Origin: 0-14-3-00-62-12 sp034440555
GTDB taxonomy: Bacteria > Pseudomonadota > Gammaproteobacteria > Xanthomonadales > Ahniellaceae
NCBI GenBank assembly: GCA_034440555.1
Contig: JAWXCG010000322.1
Span: forward strand, 9,873-73,872
DNA length: 64,000 bases
Reading direction: 5' to 3'
How positions within the stretch are numbered: the first letter of the stretch is position 1; each line of letters opens with the position of its first letter. Below, piece after piece: positions 17,045-26,166 of this stretch. The notes beneath the pieces were generated by a model. The model did no database searches, was not told the origin of the DNA, and was given only the letters and a program-made list of their open reading frames with translations. Position numbers and translations under genes: made by a program.

Positions 17045-17995
17045 TTACTCGGACCCGGCCGACCAACGACGCCACCATGGGCGTGGCTGCGGGCACGATT
17101 TTATCTGCTGCAAACGCGCCTCGGCATCGGCGAGTGCGGCGCGCGTATTCTCATGCGCTTGTTTTTCGACTTTAAGGTCGCTATCCGCTTGTTGCAGCAC
17201 GGCGCCGGCCTGCATGTTTTTGCGGATCTCGTGCTCGTAGTGTCGGTATACCGTTTCGTCGGCATCGCCGAACAGGTCGATTTCGGCCAGTTCAGGCAAG
17301 GCTTGAGCGTTTTGCGTGCATACGGCGATGTAGTACATCGGCGCGTAGTCGGCATGGTCGCTGATGCTGGATGCATCGCGCGCAGCGGTGTGCACACTTG
17401 CAATGCACGTTGGTGTCGGGATCCATTGCTCGCGCCAGATGGCCGACTGGAACAGCAGCTTTTGGCCGTACAGGCGCACCTGACCAAAGTGTCGCCCGAG
17501 CAGCGTTAGCAATTCGTCGCGGTACAACTCGCGTACGTGGAATTCATTCTGAAATCCGCGCAGGTCGCTGTACGTGCGTTTGTCCGGCGAGGAAATGACC
17601 AGCACCCCGTCGTCGCGCAGCACCCGGGCAAACCCCGCGATCAGGGATTCCTGATCGTGCAGATGCTCCAGCGTTTCAAATGAAGTGACGACGTCCAGTG
17701 ATTGGTCTGCCCACGGCAGCTTGCAGGCGTCGCCCTGCTCGAATTGCAGGTTGGTTTGAGCGGCGTAGCGAGTACGGGCATGCTCGATCGCTTCCGCGCT
17801 GATGTCCAGGCCGTGTACAGAAGCGGCAGTTTTCGCCAGCAGCATGGCGCCATAACCCTCGCCGCAGGCGACGTCGGCGACGCGACGCCCCGCCACCATC
17901 GCGCGCACAAAGGCGTAGCGGTGATAGTGCTCGTACCACATCTCACGCAGGCACTCGGGCGTAAAACGTTCGCCAGTAAAAGGCAGGCTGCTCAA
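17045..17995 (-). CDS. SAM-dependent methyltransferase with coiled-coil tail
   Basis: A class I methyltransferase of 316 residues. Motif I is VADVACGEGYGAMLL near residue 40, motif II/III LDVVTSFETLEHL, and VLRDDGVLVISSPDK is the usual strand before the C-terminal cap. The last 90 residues (from about ETVYRHYEHEIRK) are charged and heptad-like, a probable coiled coil, as in chain-length-controlling or chain-terminating methyltransferases of ABC-dependent O-antigen systems; that role is inference. The only in-frame start is a TTG at 17995, since TGA lies nine codons upstream. Second gene after wzt. Confidence 0.82.
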   Translation of the reverse strand: MSSLPFTGERFTPECLREMWYEHYHRYAFVRAMVAGRRVADVACGEGYGAMLLAKTAASVHGLDISAEAIEHARTRYAAQTNLQFEQGDACKLPWADQSLDVVTSFETLEHLHDQESLIAGFARVLRDDGVLVISSPDKRTYSDLRGFQNEFHVRELYRDELLTLLGRHFGQVRLYGQKLLFQSAIWREQWIPTPTCIASVHTAARDASSISDHADYAPMYYIAVCTQNAQALPELAEIDLFGDADETVYRHYEHEIRKNMQAGAVLQQADSDLKVEKQAHENTRAALADAEARLQQIKSCPQPRPWWRRWSAGSE

Positions 17996-18120
17996 CGCGG
18001 GTTTCTCAAAGGTTATCGCTCATGACGTGTATAAGGCAGTGCGGCTCACGGCAGGTGGATCAATGCTGGTGCGCAAAAATGGCGCTCAATTCGAACTCGG
18101 GGGGCGTTATTCAGTCGCCG

Positions 18121-18948
18121 TTAAATCGTCGCCAACCGGGCAAGCGCCGCTGCCCGGATTGGCGCAAGCGGGTCGGCGCGAATGAACTCGGCCACTTGCG
18201 CATTGTAGCGAGGGTAACGAGCGTTGAGACGCACCAAGGCATCACCGCCGGGGCGTTCGCCGGTCAGCGCGAACGAAGCGCCGCCTCGATGCACGACGAA
18301 CGCGGTGTCACACAAGACATTGCGCCATCCATGAGCGGCCGCTCTGCAGCAGAAGTCGTTTTCCTCGCCGTAACCGCGCCCGAAAGTCGCTGCGTCGAAG
18401 TCGCCCAACTCGTTCAGCGCGCGACGGCGTATGTACATGCAGAAGCCAACGGCGGTGGGCAGATCCGGATAGCACGCGGCCCCTGTCGAGAAGCTTCGAG
18501 CCAGCAATTCCGCATTGACGGGTGCCGCGTTTGGGATGCAAAACTCCGGAAATGAGCAGATCTCGGCGTTGTTGGAGAACGGCGTCACCGTCGCGATGCG
18601 GGCGTCGCTGGCAGCAGCGCCCAGCATTCGATCGAGCCAACCGGTGGTGACCACAGTGTCGGAATTCAGCAGCACGACATCGCCCGAAGACAGAGCCATG
18701 CCGCGATTGACGGTGCGCACAAAGCCCAAGTTGACATCGTTGCGTTGGGATAACACGGAAAATGTTGCGGAGCGCTGGAAGTCATCGATCAGGGTCGCGA
18801 TGCGCGGCTCGGTAGACGCGTCGTCGATCAACAAGACCCGATCGTTCGGGTCCAGCGTGCGTAGCAAAGCAGACAGCGCATCCTCGAGCAGCGCGGCCGC
18901 ATTGTAGATCGGTACGATGATGTCTGGGCGACTGGGTGGCGCGCTCAT
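18121..18948 (-). CDS. Family 2 glycosyltransferase
   Basis: A 275-residue GT2 enzyme with a GT-A fold. PDIIVPIYNAAALLED and VLLIDDASTE open the nucleotide-binding region, VVLLNSDTVVT carries the D-x-T/DxD metal site, and GYGEENDFCCRA is the catalytic-base block. The start at 18948 overlaps the wzt stop in an ATGA, so the ATG 12 bases upstream was rejected. It is followed by the methyltransferase. It probably extends or caps the glycan exported by Wzm/Wzt. Confidence 0.88.
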   Translation of the reverse strand: MSAPPSRPDIIVPIYNAAALLEDALSALLRTLDPNDRVLLIDDASTEPRIATLIDDFQRSATFSVLSQRNDVNLGFVRTVNRGMALSSGDVVLLNSDTVVTTGWLDRMLGAAASDARIATVTPFSNNAEICSFPEFCIPNAAPVNAELLARSFSTGAACYPDLPTAVGFCMYIRRRALNELGDFDAATFGRGYGEENDFCCRAAAHGWRNVLCDTAFVVHRGGASFALTGERPGGDALVRLNARYPRYNAQVAEFIRADPLAPIRAAALARLATI

Positions 18949-20150
18949 TGCGGACCCCACCGATGCGGCAGACGAACCATACCCAGTTCGCGACTCTGGC
19001 CGCGAACCGTGATTGCGCGTTCCAATGTGTCGAACAGGCGCACTGCCTCAGGGTCCATGGCATGCACAGCCAGTAGATAGCTTCCAGGTAGCAGTGGCAG
19101 CGCATCGAAATGCAGTTGCCACTGGAACAACTCATCGGAAATCCGTTTCGGCGTTGCACCTTCCATGTCCGAAGTCAACCCGTAGACAGCGGTGCCGTCA
19201 GTACGCTTGACGCCGATGGCAAGCACGGGAATGCGCCCATCACGGGCGCGCAAGGTAATTTCTGCCACCAGCGGTTGATTGCGGCCAAGCAGCAGAGTGG
19301 AGGTTCCGGCGTCACCGTTGACACGCAGTTCTGTGATCGCGTACTCGCCAGCAATGGCACGTTCTCGGCCGGCCTCGGTCAGTTCGCGCGATTTGCGTTC
19401 ATGCCACGCGAGGTAGTCTTGAGTGACATCGAATACATCGCCCATCTGATGGATGCGCCCCTCGTGCAACCAGCACGCGTGTCGGCACAACTTCTGAATG
19501 TGATACATGCTGTGACTCACCAGCAACAGGGTGCCGCCCCCAGCCAGAAAGTTCTCGATCCACTGCACGCATTTTTTCTGAAAGCTTTCATCGCCGACGG
19601 CAAGCACTTCGTCGGTGATCAGCAAATCCGGTTTGATGGCGGCGACCACCGCGAAGCCGAGCCGCACCACCATTCCGGACGAATAGTTTTTGACCGGCTC
19701 GTCGATGTGACGCCCGATGTCGGCAAACGCGATGATGCCGTCGATGTTGGCGTCGATATCAGCGCTGCTCATTCCCAGCAACGCGGCGTTGAGCCGGATG
19801 TTGTCGCGGCCCGTGTATTCCGGATGGAAGCCGGCACCCAACTCGAGCAAAGGTGCGATACGTCCACGGACCTCGACAGTTCCGGCGCTGGCGGTCAAGA
19901 CGCCGGTGATCACTTTGAGCAGAGTCGACTTGCCGGCGCCATTGACGCCAATCAATCCCAGCGATTGCCCACGCAAAACTTCGATGTTGATGTCTTCAAG
20001 CACCACCGATGGGTGCTCGGGCTTGCGGCCGATCAACAGATGCAGCAACGCGCGCAGTCGATCGACGCTGCGAAAGACGCGCGGGAACGCCTTGCTGACG
20101 TTTTGCAGACGCACCAGGGATTCACGGCGCTCGGGCGTGACCGCATTCAC
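18945..20150 (-). CDS. wzt: Polysaccharide ABC transporter ATPase with cargo-binding domain
   Basis: ATPase of an O-antigen/teichoic-type export ABC transporter. The N-terminal cassette has Walker A GVNGAGKST, signature YSSGMVVRLGFA and Walker B DLLITDEVLAVGD. The C-terminal 140 residues (from about YAITELRVNGDAG) form the Wzt_C-type beta domain that recognises the modified end of the glycan, with HFDALPLLPGSYLLAVHAM typical of its last strands. The GTG at 20150 overlaps the wzm stop (GTGA) and gives 401 residues; the open frame beyond it is a shadow of wzm. Presence of the C-terminal domain implies an end-capped polymer. Confidence 0.93.
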   Translation of the reverse strand: MNAVTPERRESLVRLQNVSKAFPRVFRSVDRLRALLHLLIGRKPEHPSVVLEDINIEVLRGQSLGLIGVNGAGKSTLLKVITGVLTASAGTVEVRGRIAPLLELGAGFHPEYTGRDNIRLNAALLGMSSADIDANIDGIIAFADIGRHIDEPVKNYSSGMVVRLGFAVVAAIKPDLLITDEVLAVGDESFQKKCVQWIENFLAGGGTLLLVSHSMYHIQKLCRHACWLHEGRIHQMGDVFDVTQDYLAWHERKSRELTEAGRERAIAGEYAITELRVNGDAGTSTLLLGRNQPLVAEITLRARDGRIPVLAIGVKRTDGTAVYGLTSDMEGATPKRISDELFQWQLHFDALPLLPGSYLLAVHAMDPEAVRLFDTLERAITVRGQSRELGMVRLPHRWGPQ

Positions 20151-20941
20151 AGGTAGTCCTCGAAATGTGGTTGCGCGCGATGAAATACGTACGCGCCACT
20201 GACCAACGCGAACACACTCCACGCGCAGGCTTCGACGATGCTGCTCGTGGAAGGCGCGGGCAACCCCAGCAAGGCCGCGCGAATCAATTCGATCCAGCCC
20301 ATCATCGGATTGTGCGCGAGCAGGCTGACCAGAGGCGCTGAAAGCGTAGCGACGTGGAAAAAAATCGGTGTGATCAGCATCCACAAGGTCAGAATCTGCG
20401 GCAGCATTGCCGACACATCGCGCAGAAATACGTTGAGCGTTGCCAGCCACCACGCCAGCCCGGTCGCCAATAGCAGAATTCCCATAAGACAGAGCGCGGT
20501 TACGAGCAGACCCGATGCGGCGATATCGGTACCGGTCGCGAACAGTGCCGCGGTCACGGCGATAAACCCGAGTGTGTGCACAGCAAAGCTGCTGATCACC
20601 GGCACCAGCACCAACAGATAGCGTGGCAGTGCGATCTTGCCGAGCAGAGCGGAATTCGCAACGATGGCGTTGGTACCACGGCCAATGGCATCGGCGAAGG
20701 CGTACCAGGGCCATAGTCCAAGTGCGAGAAAAGCAACGAACCCTGTCGTACCCGCACTCGGTACCTTGACTTTCATCAGCGTCTGGAACACGAAGGCATA
20801 GATCAACAGCGTCAGCGCGGGGCCGAGAAATGCCCACAGCAGCCCGCTCACGGTGCCAAGGTAGCGATCTTTGATATCGCGGCGCACCAACACCCAGGTC
20901 AGGGTCGCGGCGGAACTCGATTGAGCGGCAAGTTGCTTCAC
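20147..20941 (-). CDS. wzm: Polysaccharide ABC transporter permease
   Basis: An ABC-2 type permease of 264 residues with six predicted inner-membrane helices. The N-terminal RRDIKDRYLGTVSGLLWAF and the late LTLWMLITPIFF and NPMMGWIELIRAAL blocks are diagnostic of the Wzm/TagG/RfbD family. It forms the channel for the undecaprenyl-linked glycan with Wzt. The start is a GTG at 20941 (MKQLAAQ). It is the first gene of the cluster, so the promoter should lie in the 300-base gap upstream. Confidence 0.93.
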   Translation of the reverse strand: MKQLAAQSSSAATLTWVLVRRDIKDRYLGTVSGLLWAFLGPALTLLIYAFVFQTLMKVKVPSAGTTGFVAFLALGLWPWYAFADAIGRGTNAIVANSALLGKIALPRYLLVLVPVISSFAVHTLGFIAVTAALFATGTDIAASGLLVTALCLMGILLLATGLAWWLATLNVFLRDVSAMLPQILTLWMLITPIFFHVATLSAPLVSLLAHNPMMGWIELIRAALLGLPAPSTSSIVEACAWSVFALVSGAYVFHRAQPHFEDYL

Positions 20942-21245
20942 GGAAATTCAGGATTTTCCAGGCAGAGTGGGCGCGACGGCTGCACACTGTAGCCGTGGCA
21001 TGGCCCGCAAGGAATCTTATCGTCTTGGCAGGTCGAACTTGGCAGTCGAATCCGAGTTCGTTCGACGGCCCGGCTGATCAGCGCACCTGAGCGCGATTCG
21101 TTTGGCGTTCGTCAACGTTTGTCGCGGCCGGGACCGCTGCTACATTCATATCAGCGTGTGGAGAGCCACGCGGATAAGGTTCAGCGCCAATCAGCTATCC
21201 CGACAGCGATGCCAGAGTAGGCCGGACGCCACCGAATTGACCGCG
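20942..21245. other. Intergenic gap before wzm
   Basis: About 300 bases between the parvulin stop and the wzm start, both on the minus strand. It should hold the promoter of the glycan cluster, but I could not identify a convincing -35/-10 pair or a terminator hairpin with a T-run. Confidence 0.4.
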
Positions 21246-22247
21246 CTATTTTGTCTCGCCTGGCTCAGATGCTGCGGCTGCGGGTGGCAGTAGCGTTGAT
21301 TCCGGCGCTCCGCCGTAGCGAAACGGCAGCTGCTCGAGGACTTTGGCGTTGGGTTCCATCGTGCGCTGACGCAAACCATCGAGATACGCACGAAATGTGC
21401 GGTCAACGTACTCTTGCTCGAGCTTGGTTTTGATCTTGTCCTTGATATCGTCGAACGCTGGAAGACGGCCCAACGTGATCGCATCCAGACGGATGAGGTG
21501 CCAGCCGAACTCCGACTTCACCGGCGCGGACAACTGCCCGGGCTTAAGCTTGCGCGTTGCGTCGGCGAATGCAGGATCGAGCGCCGCCAGCGATACATCT
21601 TTCAAAATGCCTTGGTTGCGCACTGCGCTGGTGTCGTCCGAATACTTCACGGCAAGCGCTTCGAGCTTGGCCGGATTCTTTTGCGCCTGCTTGTGGAGCT
21701 TCTGAATCAATTTTTCCGCAGCATCAGCACCACGTTCGCCTTCGCTGATCAAGAGATGAGCCACGGTTGCTACATCCGGATCCCGGTGCTGTTCCGGATT
21801 GGACAGATAGCTTTCCTTGGCCAAGTCCGAAAAATCGGGCGATTTGATCGCCTGGCGCACGGCCTCGGTCTGATAGCGCGCCAGCGTTCGCTCCGATGCC
21901 ATCCGCATGTGATTGGCAATGCGGGGTTGCTGATCCAGCTTGGCGGCGCGAGCCTCCTGGTTGACTTGCTTCATCAACAGGATTTGGAACAGCATGTTCT
22001 CGATGCGTTCCGGGCTTCGAATAAAGCCAGCGCGGTCTTTCTCAGGCACATCCAGCATCCAGGTGTCGATATCACCCAGAGTAACTACCGTGGTGCCCTG
22101 TTCGACGACGACGCTGGCTGCGTCCGCGCGCGGCTCAAGCAAACTCGCGGGCGAGGACTGCGCCGCAGCCAACGCCGCTGAGGATGCACACGCCACAACC
22201 AGCCCGAGGGCAGCGCTGAGCGCTGCCCCGATGCTTCCAATCGTCAT
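21246..22247 (-). CDS. Secreted parvulin-type peptidyl-prolyl isomerase
   Basis: A 333-residue periplasmic foldase. Residues 1-30 are a signal peptide (GAALSAALGLVVACASSAALA), followed by a SurA/PpiC-like helical region (residues 60-150) and a rotamase domain from about 165 (VATVAHLLISEGE to FGWHLIRLDAI). The ATG at 22247 was chosen over the TTG at 22253 because GAGG lies 9 bases upstream. It is adjacent to the preceding Ig-like secreted protein (stop at 22254), so it may help fold that protein. Confidence 0.9.
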   Translation of the reverse strand: MTIGSIGAALSAALGLVVACASSAALAAAQSSPASLLEPRADAASVVVEQGTTVVTLGDIDTWMLDVPEKDRAGFIRSPERIENMLFQILLMKQVNQEARAAKLDQQPRIANHMRMASERTLARYQTEAVRQAIKSPDFSDLAKESYLSNPEQHRDPDVATVAHLLISEGERGADAAEKLIQKLHKQAQKNPAKLEALAVKYSDDTSAVRNQGILKDVSLAALDPAFADATRKLKPGQLSAPVKSEFGWHLIRLDAITLGRLPAFDDIKDKIKTKLEQEYVDRTFRAYLDGLRQRTMEPNAKVLEQLPFRYGGAPESTLLPPAAAASEPGETK

Positions 22248-22253
22248 GCTCAA

Positions 22254-23393
22254 TTACCTCGTTTGCACAAACCATTGGCAAGCGGTTGGGTTGGGTTGGG
22301 GCGCAACTGCTTGTTGGACACCGCAGGTACTCTGCTGACTGGTCGGATCGAAAAACGCCGCGTTCAGATAGTACTTTCTGTTTGCCTGGAGATTACAAGC
22401 GAACGGATCGGTCGTGGTCACGCCCCAGATAAACTGCCATGCGCCAGAGGGTCCCCCTCGGCAAAGCTGGTTGATGGTGCTGCCGGGCAAGTGTTCAAAA
22501 TCGCCAGGACACTCGGAAATGCTGAGCAGCACCTGGCCATTGTTGCCCTGCGCCGACGCTGTCTCCAACGAGCCGAAGCGGTTTGGCGCGCTCACCGAGC
22601 CCCCATAAGTGGCGGAGTTCATCGTTCCGGTGTTGAACTCCAGAGCGACAAACCTTCCCGCCATGATCGCGATGGTGCCGTTGCCGACGCGCGACGGCCA
22701 TGGATTGCTGATGATGTCGTAGTACAACAACGACATCGCACCATTGGGAAGCTCAGAGTTGCCCAAATACGAGCTGTTGGAGTTGGTCATCGAAGTTTGA
22801 CGGGTCAACCCGTAGCTTGGGGGGAAGTTGCCTGGACAATCACCCGGCGGGGTGACCTCGACGGTCAGGGCTGTCGATGTCGTCGAGCCCGCCGAATTGG
22901 TGCACGTGATCATGAACACGTGAGGGCCCAGTGCTGCGGGCGTAAACGACAGGCCGGACGCTGTCTGCGAGGTGGCGCGTGCCCCAGTCCAACCCACCAC
23001 GTTGGTGCCCAGCCCACCCACGGTTGCGGTTCCTGTGCAGGTCCATGCAACAGACGATGTCGATGTCCAAGTGGCTGAAACCGGGTTACCCTGAACAACC
23101 GATAACGGCGAAACCGCCAAGCCGGCGGAGAATGTGGGAGGACCCACCGCAACGCCCTGCGGACACCAACCATCACCGGCAGTACCCGATGTCGGTTGCG
23201 GCCGGACTTCGATATCACCGCCGCCGACGACGGTGCAGCCCTGGCTGGTAGTCAGCGGAATCTGCGTGATGGTTGAACCGTCGCTGTTCTTCAACAGAAG
23301 ATTTTCTGCATTCGCCTGCATCGTTCCAAAGCTCGCCAGACAGGCAACGACCAGTGCTGCCATCACACGATTTTTTATGCTCACGTTGCTCAC
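22254..23393 (-). CDS. Secreted protein with Ig-like domain, function unknown
   Basis: A 379-residue exported protein. From the GTG at 23393 (AAGGAG 4 bases upstream) it begins with a signal peptide (VMAALVVACLASFGTMQANA). Residues about 80-170 form an Ig/PKD-like beta domain (FSAGLAVSPLSVVQGNPV to STTSTALTVEV) with paired cysteines. The C-terminal 200 residues are Asn/Ser/Gly-rich with several cysteines and no family I recognise. The frame is open upstream to 23771, but that part precedes the signal peptide and is not used. Co-transcribed with the parvulin. Confidence 0.78.
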   Translation of the reverse strand: MSNVSIKNRVMAALVVACLASFGTMQANAENLLLKNSDGSTITQIPLTTSQGCTVVGGGDIEVRPQPTSGTAGDGWCPQGVAVGPPTFSAGLAVSPLSVVQGNPVSATWTSTSSVAWTCTGTATVGGLGTNVVGWTGARATSQTASGLSFTPAALGPHVFMITCTNSAGSTTSTALTVEVTPPGDCPGNFPPSYGLTRQTSMTNSNSSYLGNSELPNGAMSLLYYDIISNPWPSRVGNGTIAIMAGRFVALEFNTGTMNSATYGGSVSAPNRFGSLETASAQGNNGQVLLSISECPGDFEHLPGSTINQLCRGGPSGAWQFIWGVTTTDPFACNLQANRKYYLNAAFFDPTSQQSTCGVQQAVAPQPNPTACQWFVQTR

Positions 23394-23589
23394 GGTGCTC
23401 CTTCTTTCCGCGCCAAACGCGGCAGTTGATCGTTCAAAATGCATGGTGACGGTTGCCTTATCTGTGGGTCCAACGTGTTCTAGGGTAAGTGCCGCGGACT
23501 GATTGCTTTCGATCGCGGCGCATTGAAAACCTCTATTGATCTCATTGTTGCCGCTTCGATTGCGGACATGCGCAGCGACGACCAACAAT

Positions 23590-26166
23590 TTATTGCTGTG
23601 CATTTTCGAATCCGTCTCCGAACACACCGCTCGGGTCACTATCGTTGGATGAATTATTGCTGCCATCGGGGTCGCCCATCGTCGCTGGCAATGCCACCGA
23701 AGCGGTGTTGCTGACGAACGGCTCTGCGTCTTCACGCGTCTGTGCGTCGACACCGATGGTAATGCTGCCACCTACCGGTACGTTGACCGTCAAGTTGATG
23801 TCGCCCGAACCGCTGGTACCGCCGGCGCAGGTCGCGCCGCCCGCGGCCGCGCAAGTCCACGGGGCATTGGGCAGGAACAATCCAGTGACCAGGTCATCGT
23901 CGATATCATCAATCACGGTGGCACCGATGACCGGATTGGGGCCCGAATTGGTAACAACGATGCTGTATGTGGTGAGGGCACCACTTTGCACAAAGGCCTC
24001 ACCATTGCTCTTGGTAATACTCAGGTTGGCAGCAGCAAGCACATAGTGCACGCCGGAGTCATCGGTCGACGGGAAGTGGTTGGCGTCGCCGAAGAAGGTG
24101 GCACGGAACTGATAGCTGCCGACGCTCAGCACACCAACATTGATGTTGGCCACGCCCGCAGAATTGGTCGATGAGCCGCCCATGATGACGGAAGTTGGCG
24201 AAATCATCTCGAACCCTACGCTCAGACCCGTGGGAATACCCCCGGCCACCGTTGCGACCAAGCGCACTGAATCACCTTCCAGCGCCGGATCAGGATCTGT
24301 CGTCAAGGTCAGAGCCACGCTGGCCTTGACTACGGTGATGGGGTTTGCGGTGGTGGTGAACCCGACGTAATTGTTGTCACCGAGGTACTCGGCTTTGATG
24401 TTGTGCGGGCCGACACTGAGGTTGGGGATACTCAGCGTCGCTACGCCGGCACTCAACGGCGCGGTTCCGACTAACGTACTGGCGCCATCAATAAAGCGTA
24501 TGTTTCCCGTCGGAACCGGTGCACCCACCGCCGACAAGGTGGCCGTGTAAACCAGGTTGGTGCCGTAGGGGACTGAGGACGAACCGGGCGGCGTCATTGC
24601 CAGGGATGTGGCGGCCTTGGAGACGGTCACGTTGCGCACCGCAGAGCTACTCGCGAGGTGAATCACATCCGAACCATAGTGCGCGGTCAGGTTGAGCTCC
24701 CCGGCGCTGGGATTGATGGTGTACTGCGCCTGGCCATTTGTGTTTATCTGAGCGGTTTGCAGCACTGTGCTGCCGTTGTAGAAGGTAATGGACCCGGTGG
24801 GCGGCGCGGCAGCGAACGGGCTCGCGCCAACGCCCGCAGTCATCGTTACAGATTGTCCATAGGTCAAGGCGCTGGTATTGACCGCGAGCGACGTGGTGGT
24901 GCCGTCCTCGCGTGTATAGGCATACGCCGAGCCAGCTTCGGCGCCCAGCGCCGTCAGACCGAAAGGCGCGCCGACGATGGATACACCGGCGGATACGGCG
25001 ACAGCCGAACCGAGTGCGTCGTTACGCAACACATCGCTGCCCAGAAACTTGTCGGACTGTGCCCATGCATTGCCGTTTCTTCGGAACAGGTACGCTGAAC
25101 CGCCGTTTACAATCGGGCTGGCGCCGGTTCCAGTGTCGTCGTAGTACGCGCCTGCAACCACCAGATCACCCGAGATGGACACTGAGCGACCCAGATAGTC
25201 ATTGGCGCTGGCATCGGCAGCGGTCAGAATCGCCTGGAAAACCCAGCCACTGGCCTGCTCGACGAAAACGATCGCGGCGCCCTTGTTGCTGCCCACGCCG
25301 ACGCCCAAATAGGGCTGGCCAACAACAATCGATGTGCCGCTGATGCCGACGCTGCTGCCGAAATTGTCATCATCATCGAAGGTGCTGGGTGACAATTTGG
25401 TTTGTTGCGTCCAAACACCGGCGCCGCTTCGTGCGAATGCGTAGGCTGCGCCGACATCGATCTTGTTGCCGCCATTGGCGCGTTCTGCACCAACGACTAT
25501 GCGATCACCGGAAATCGCAACGCTTCCGCCGAAATAGTCAGAAACGGCGCCGCCCTGAGCCAACAGGCGCTGCTGCTGCGACCAACTGTTGCCGCTGCGC
25601 GTAAACACGTAGGCAGCGCCGGTACCGCCATTGGCAAGATTTGCCCCAACGACAACGGTATCGCCATCCACGGCAACGGATCGTCCGAAACCAGCATTGG
25701 CTGTGGGGTCGCTGGCGATAATCCGCTGTTGCAGCGTCCAAGTTGAGCCAATGCGTGTAAATACGTACACCGCGCCGCTGTTGACGATGCTGGTTTCGTC
25801 GTCCTGAACCGCCGCGATCGCGAGGGTATCGCCCGAAACAGCCACAGCATTGCCAAACAGGTCATCCGCGGTCGGGCTCGGAGGTGTGATCTTCTGCTGA
25901 CGCGACCAGCTGGGCGCTTGGGATACGAGGATACGTGTGAACACGTGCACCGCGCCGGCATTGGAGATAGCGCCATCGTTGGACAAAGACGCACCCACCA
26001 CCGCTGTAGTACCGGAAACCGCTACAGCCTGACCCATCCTGTCTAAGCCCGCGCCTTCTCCGGCGTTGGGCAGCAGCTTGAAATTTTGGTTGATCTCAGC
26101 GCCCTGAGCAAAACTGCTCGCTAGGACAAGTAGGGTCGTCAGGCAATAGCTGCTGATTCTGGTCAC
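23590..26166 (-). CDS. Secreted FG-GAP/Ig-repeat/DUF11 protein with GDGFE tail
   Basis: An 858-residue surface or extracellular protein. After a signal peptide (ISSYCLTTLLVLASSFAQG) there are about seven FG-GAP-like propeller repeats of the form FGxSVAVSGDxxVVGA (residues 30-400), then three Ig-like repeats with SITFYNGSTVLQ and GNIRFIDGASTLVG (410-690), then a DUF11-type domain (LSITKSNGEAFVQSG to ASVALP). It ends FGDGFENAQQ, a C-terminal pattern common in exported proteins of this order. The start is a GTG at 26166 with AAGGA 7 bases upstream. No enzymatic motif was seen. Confidence 0.85.
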   Translation of the reverse strand: MTRISSYCLTTLLVLASSFAQGAEINQNFKLLPNAGEGAGLDRMGQAVAVSGTTAVVGASLSNDGAISNAGAVHVFTRILVSQAPSWSRQQKITPPSPTADDLFGNAVAVSGDTLAIAAVQDDETSIVNSGAVYVFTRIGSTWTLQQRIIASDPTANAGFGRSVAVDGDTVVVGANLANGGTGAAYVFTRSGNSWSQQQRLLAQGGAVSDYFGGSVAISGDRIVVGAERANGGNKIDVGAAYAFARSGAGVWTQQTKLSPSTFDDDDNFGSSVGISGTSIVVGQPYLGVGVGSNKGAAIVFVEQASGWVFQAILTAADASANDYLGRSVSISGDLVVAGAYYDDTGTGASPIVNGGSAYLFRRNGNAWAQSDKFLGSDVLRNDALGSAVAVSAGVSIVGAPFGLTALGAEAGSAYAYTREDGTTTSLAVNTSALTYGQSVTMTAGVGASPFAAAPPTGSITFYNGSTVLQTAQINTNGQAQYTINPSAGELNLTAHYGSDVIHLASSSAVRNVTVSKAATSLAMTPPGSSSVPYGTNLVYTATLSAVGAPVPTGNIRFIDGASTLVGTAPLSAGVATLSIPNLSVGPHNIKAEYLGDNNYVGFTTTANPITVVKASVALTLTTDPDPALEGDSVRLVATVAGGIPTGLSVGFEMISPTSVIMGGSSTNSAGVANINVGVLSVGSYQFRATFFGDANHFPSTDDSGVHYVLAAANLSITKSNGEAFVQSGALTTYSIVVTNSGPNPVIGATVIDDIDDDLVTGLFLPNAPWTCAAAGGATCAGGTSGSGDINLTVNVPVGGSITIGVDAQTREDAEPFVSNTASVALPATMGDPDGSNNSSNDSDPSGVFGDGFENAQQ

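Noticed and set aside
18945..20987. 680-codon version of wzt
   Set aside because: The first 279 codons lie antisense-free but out of frame over wzm; the GTGA overlap at 20147-20150 gives the true start.
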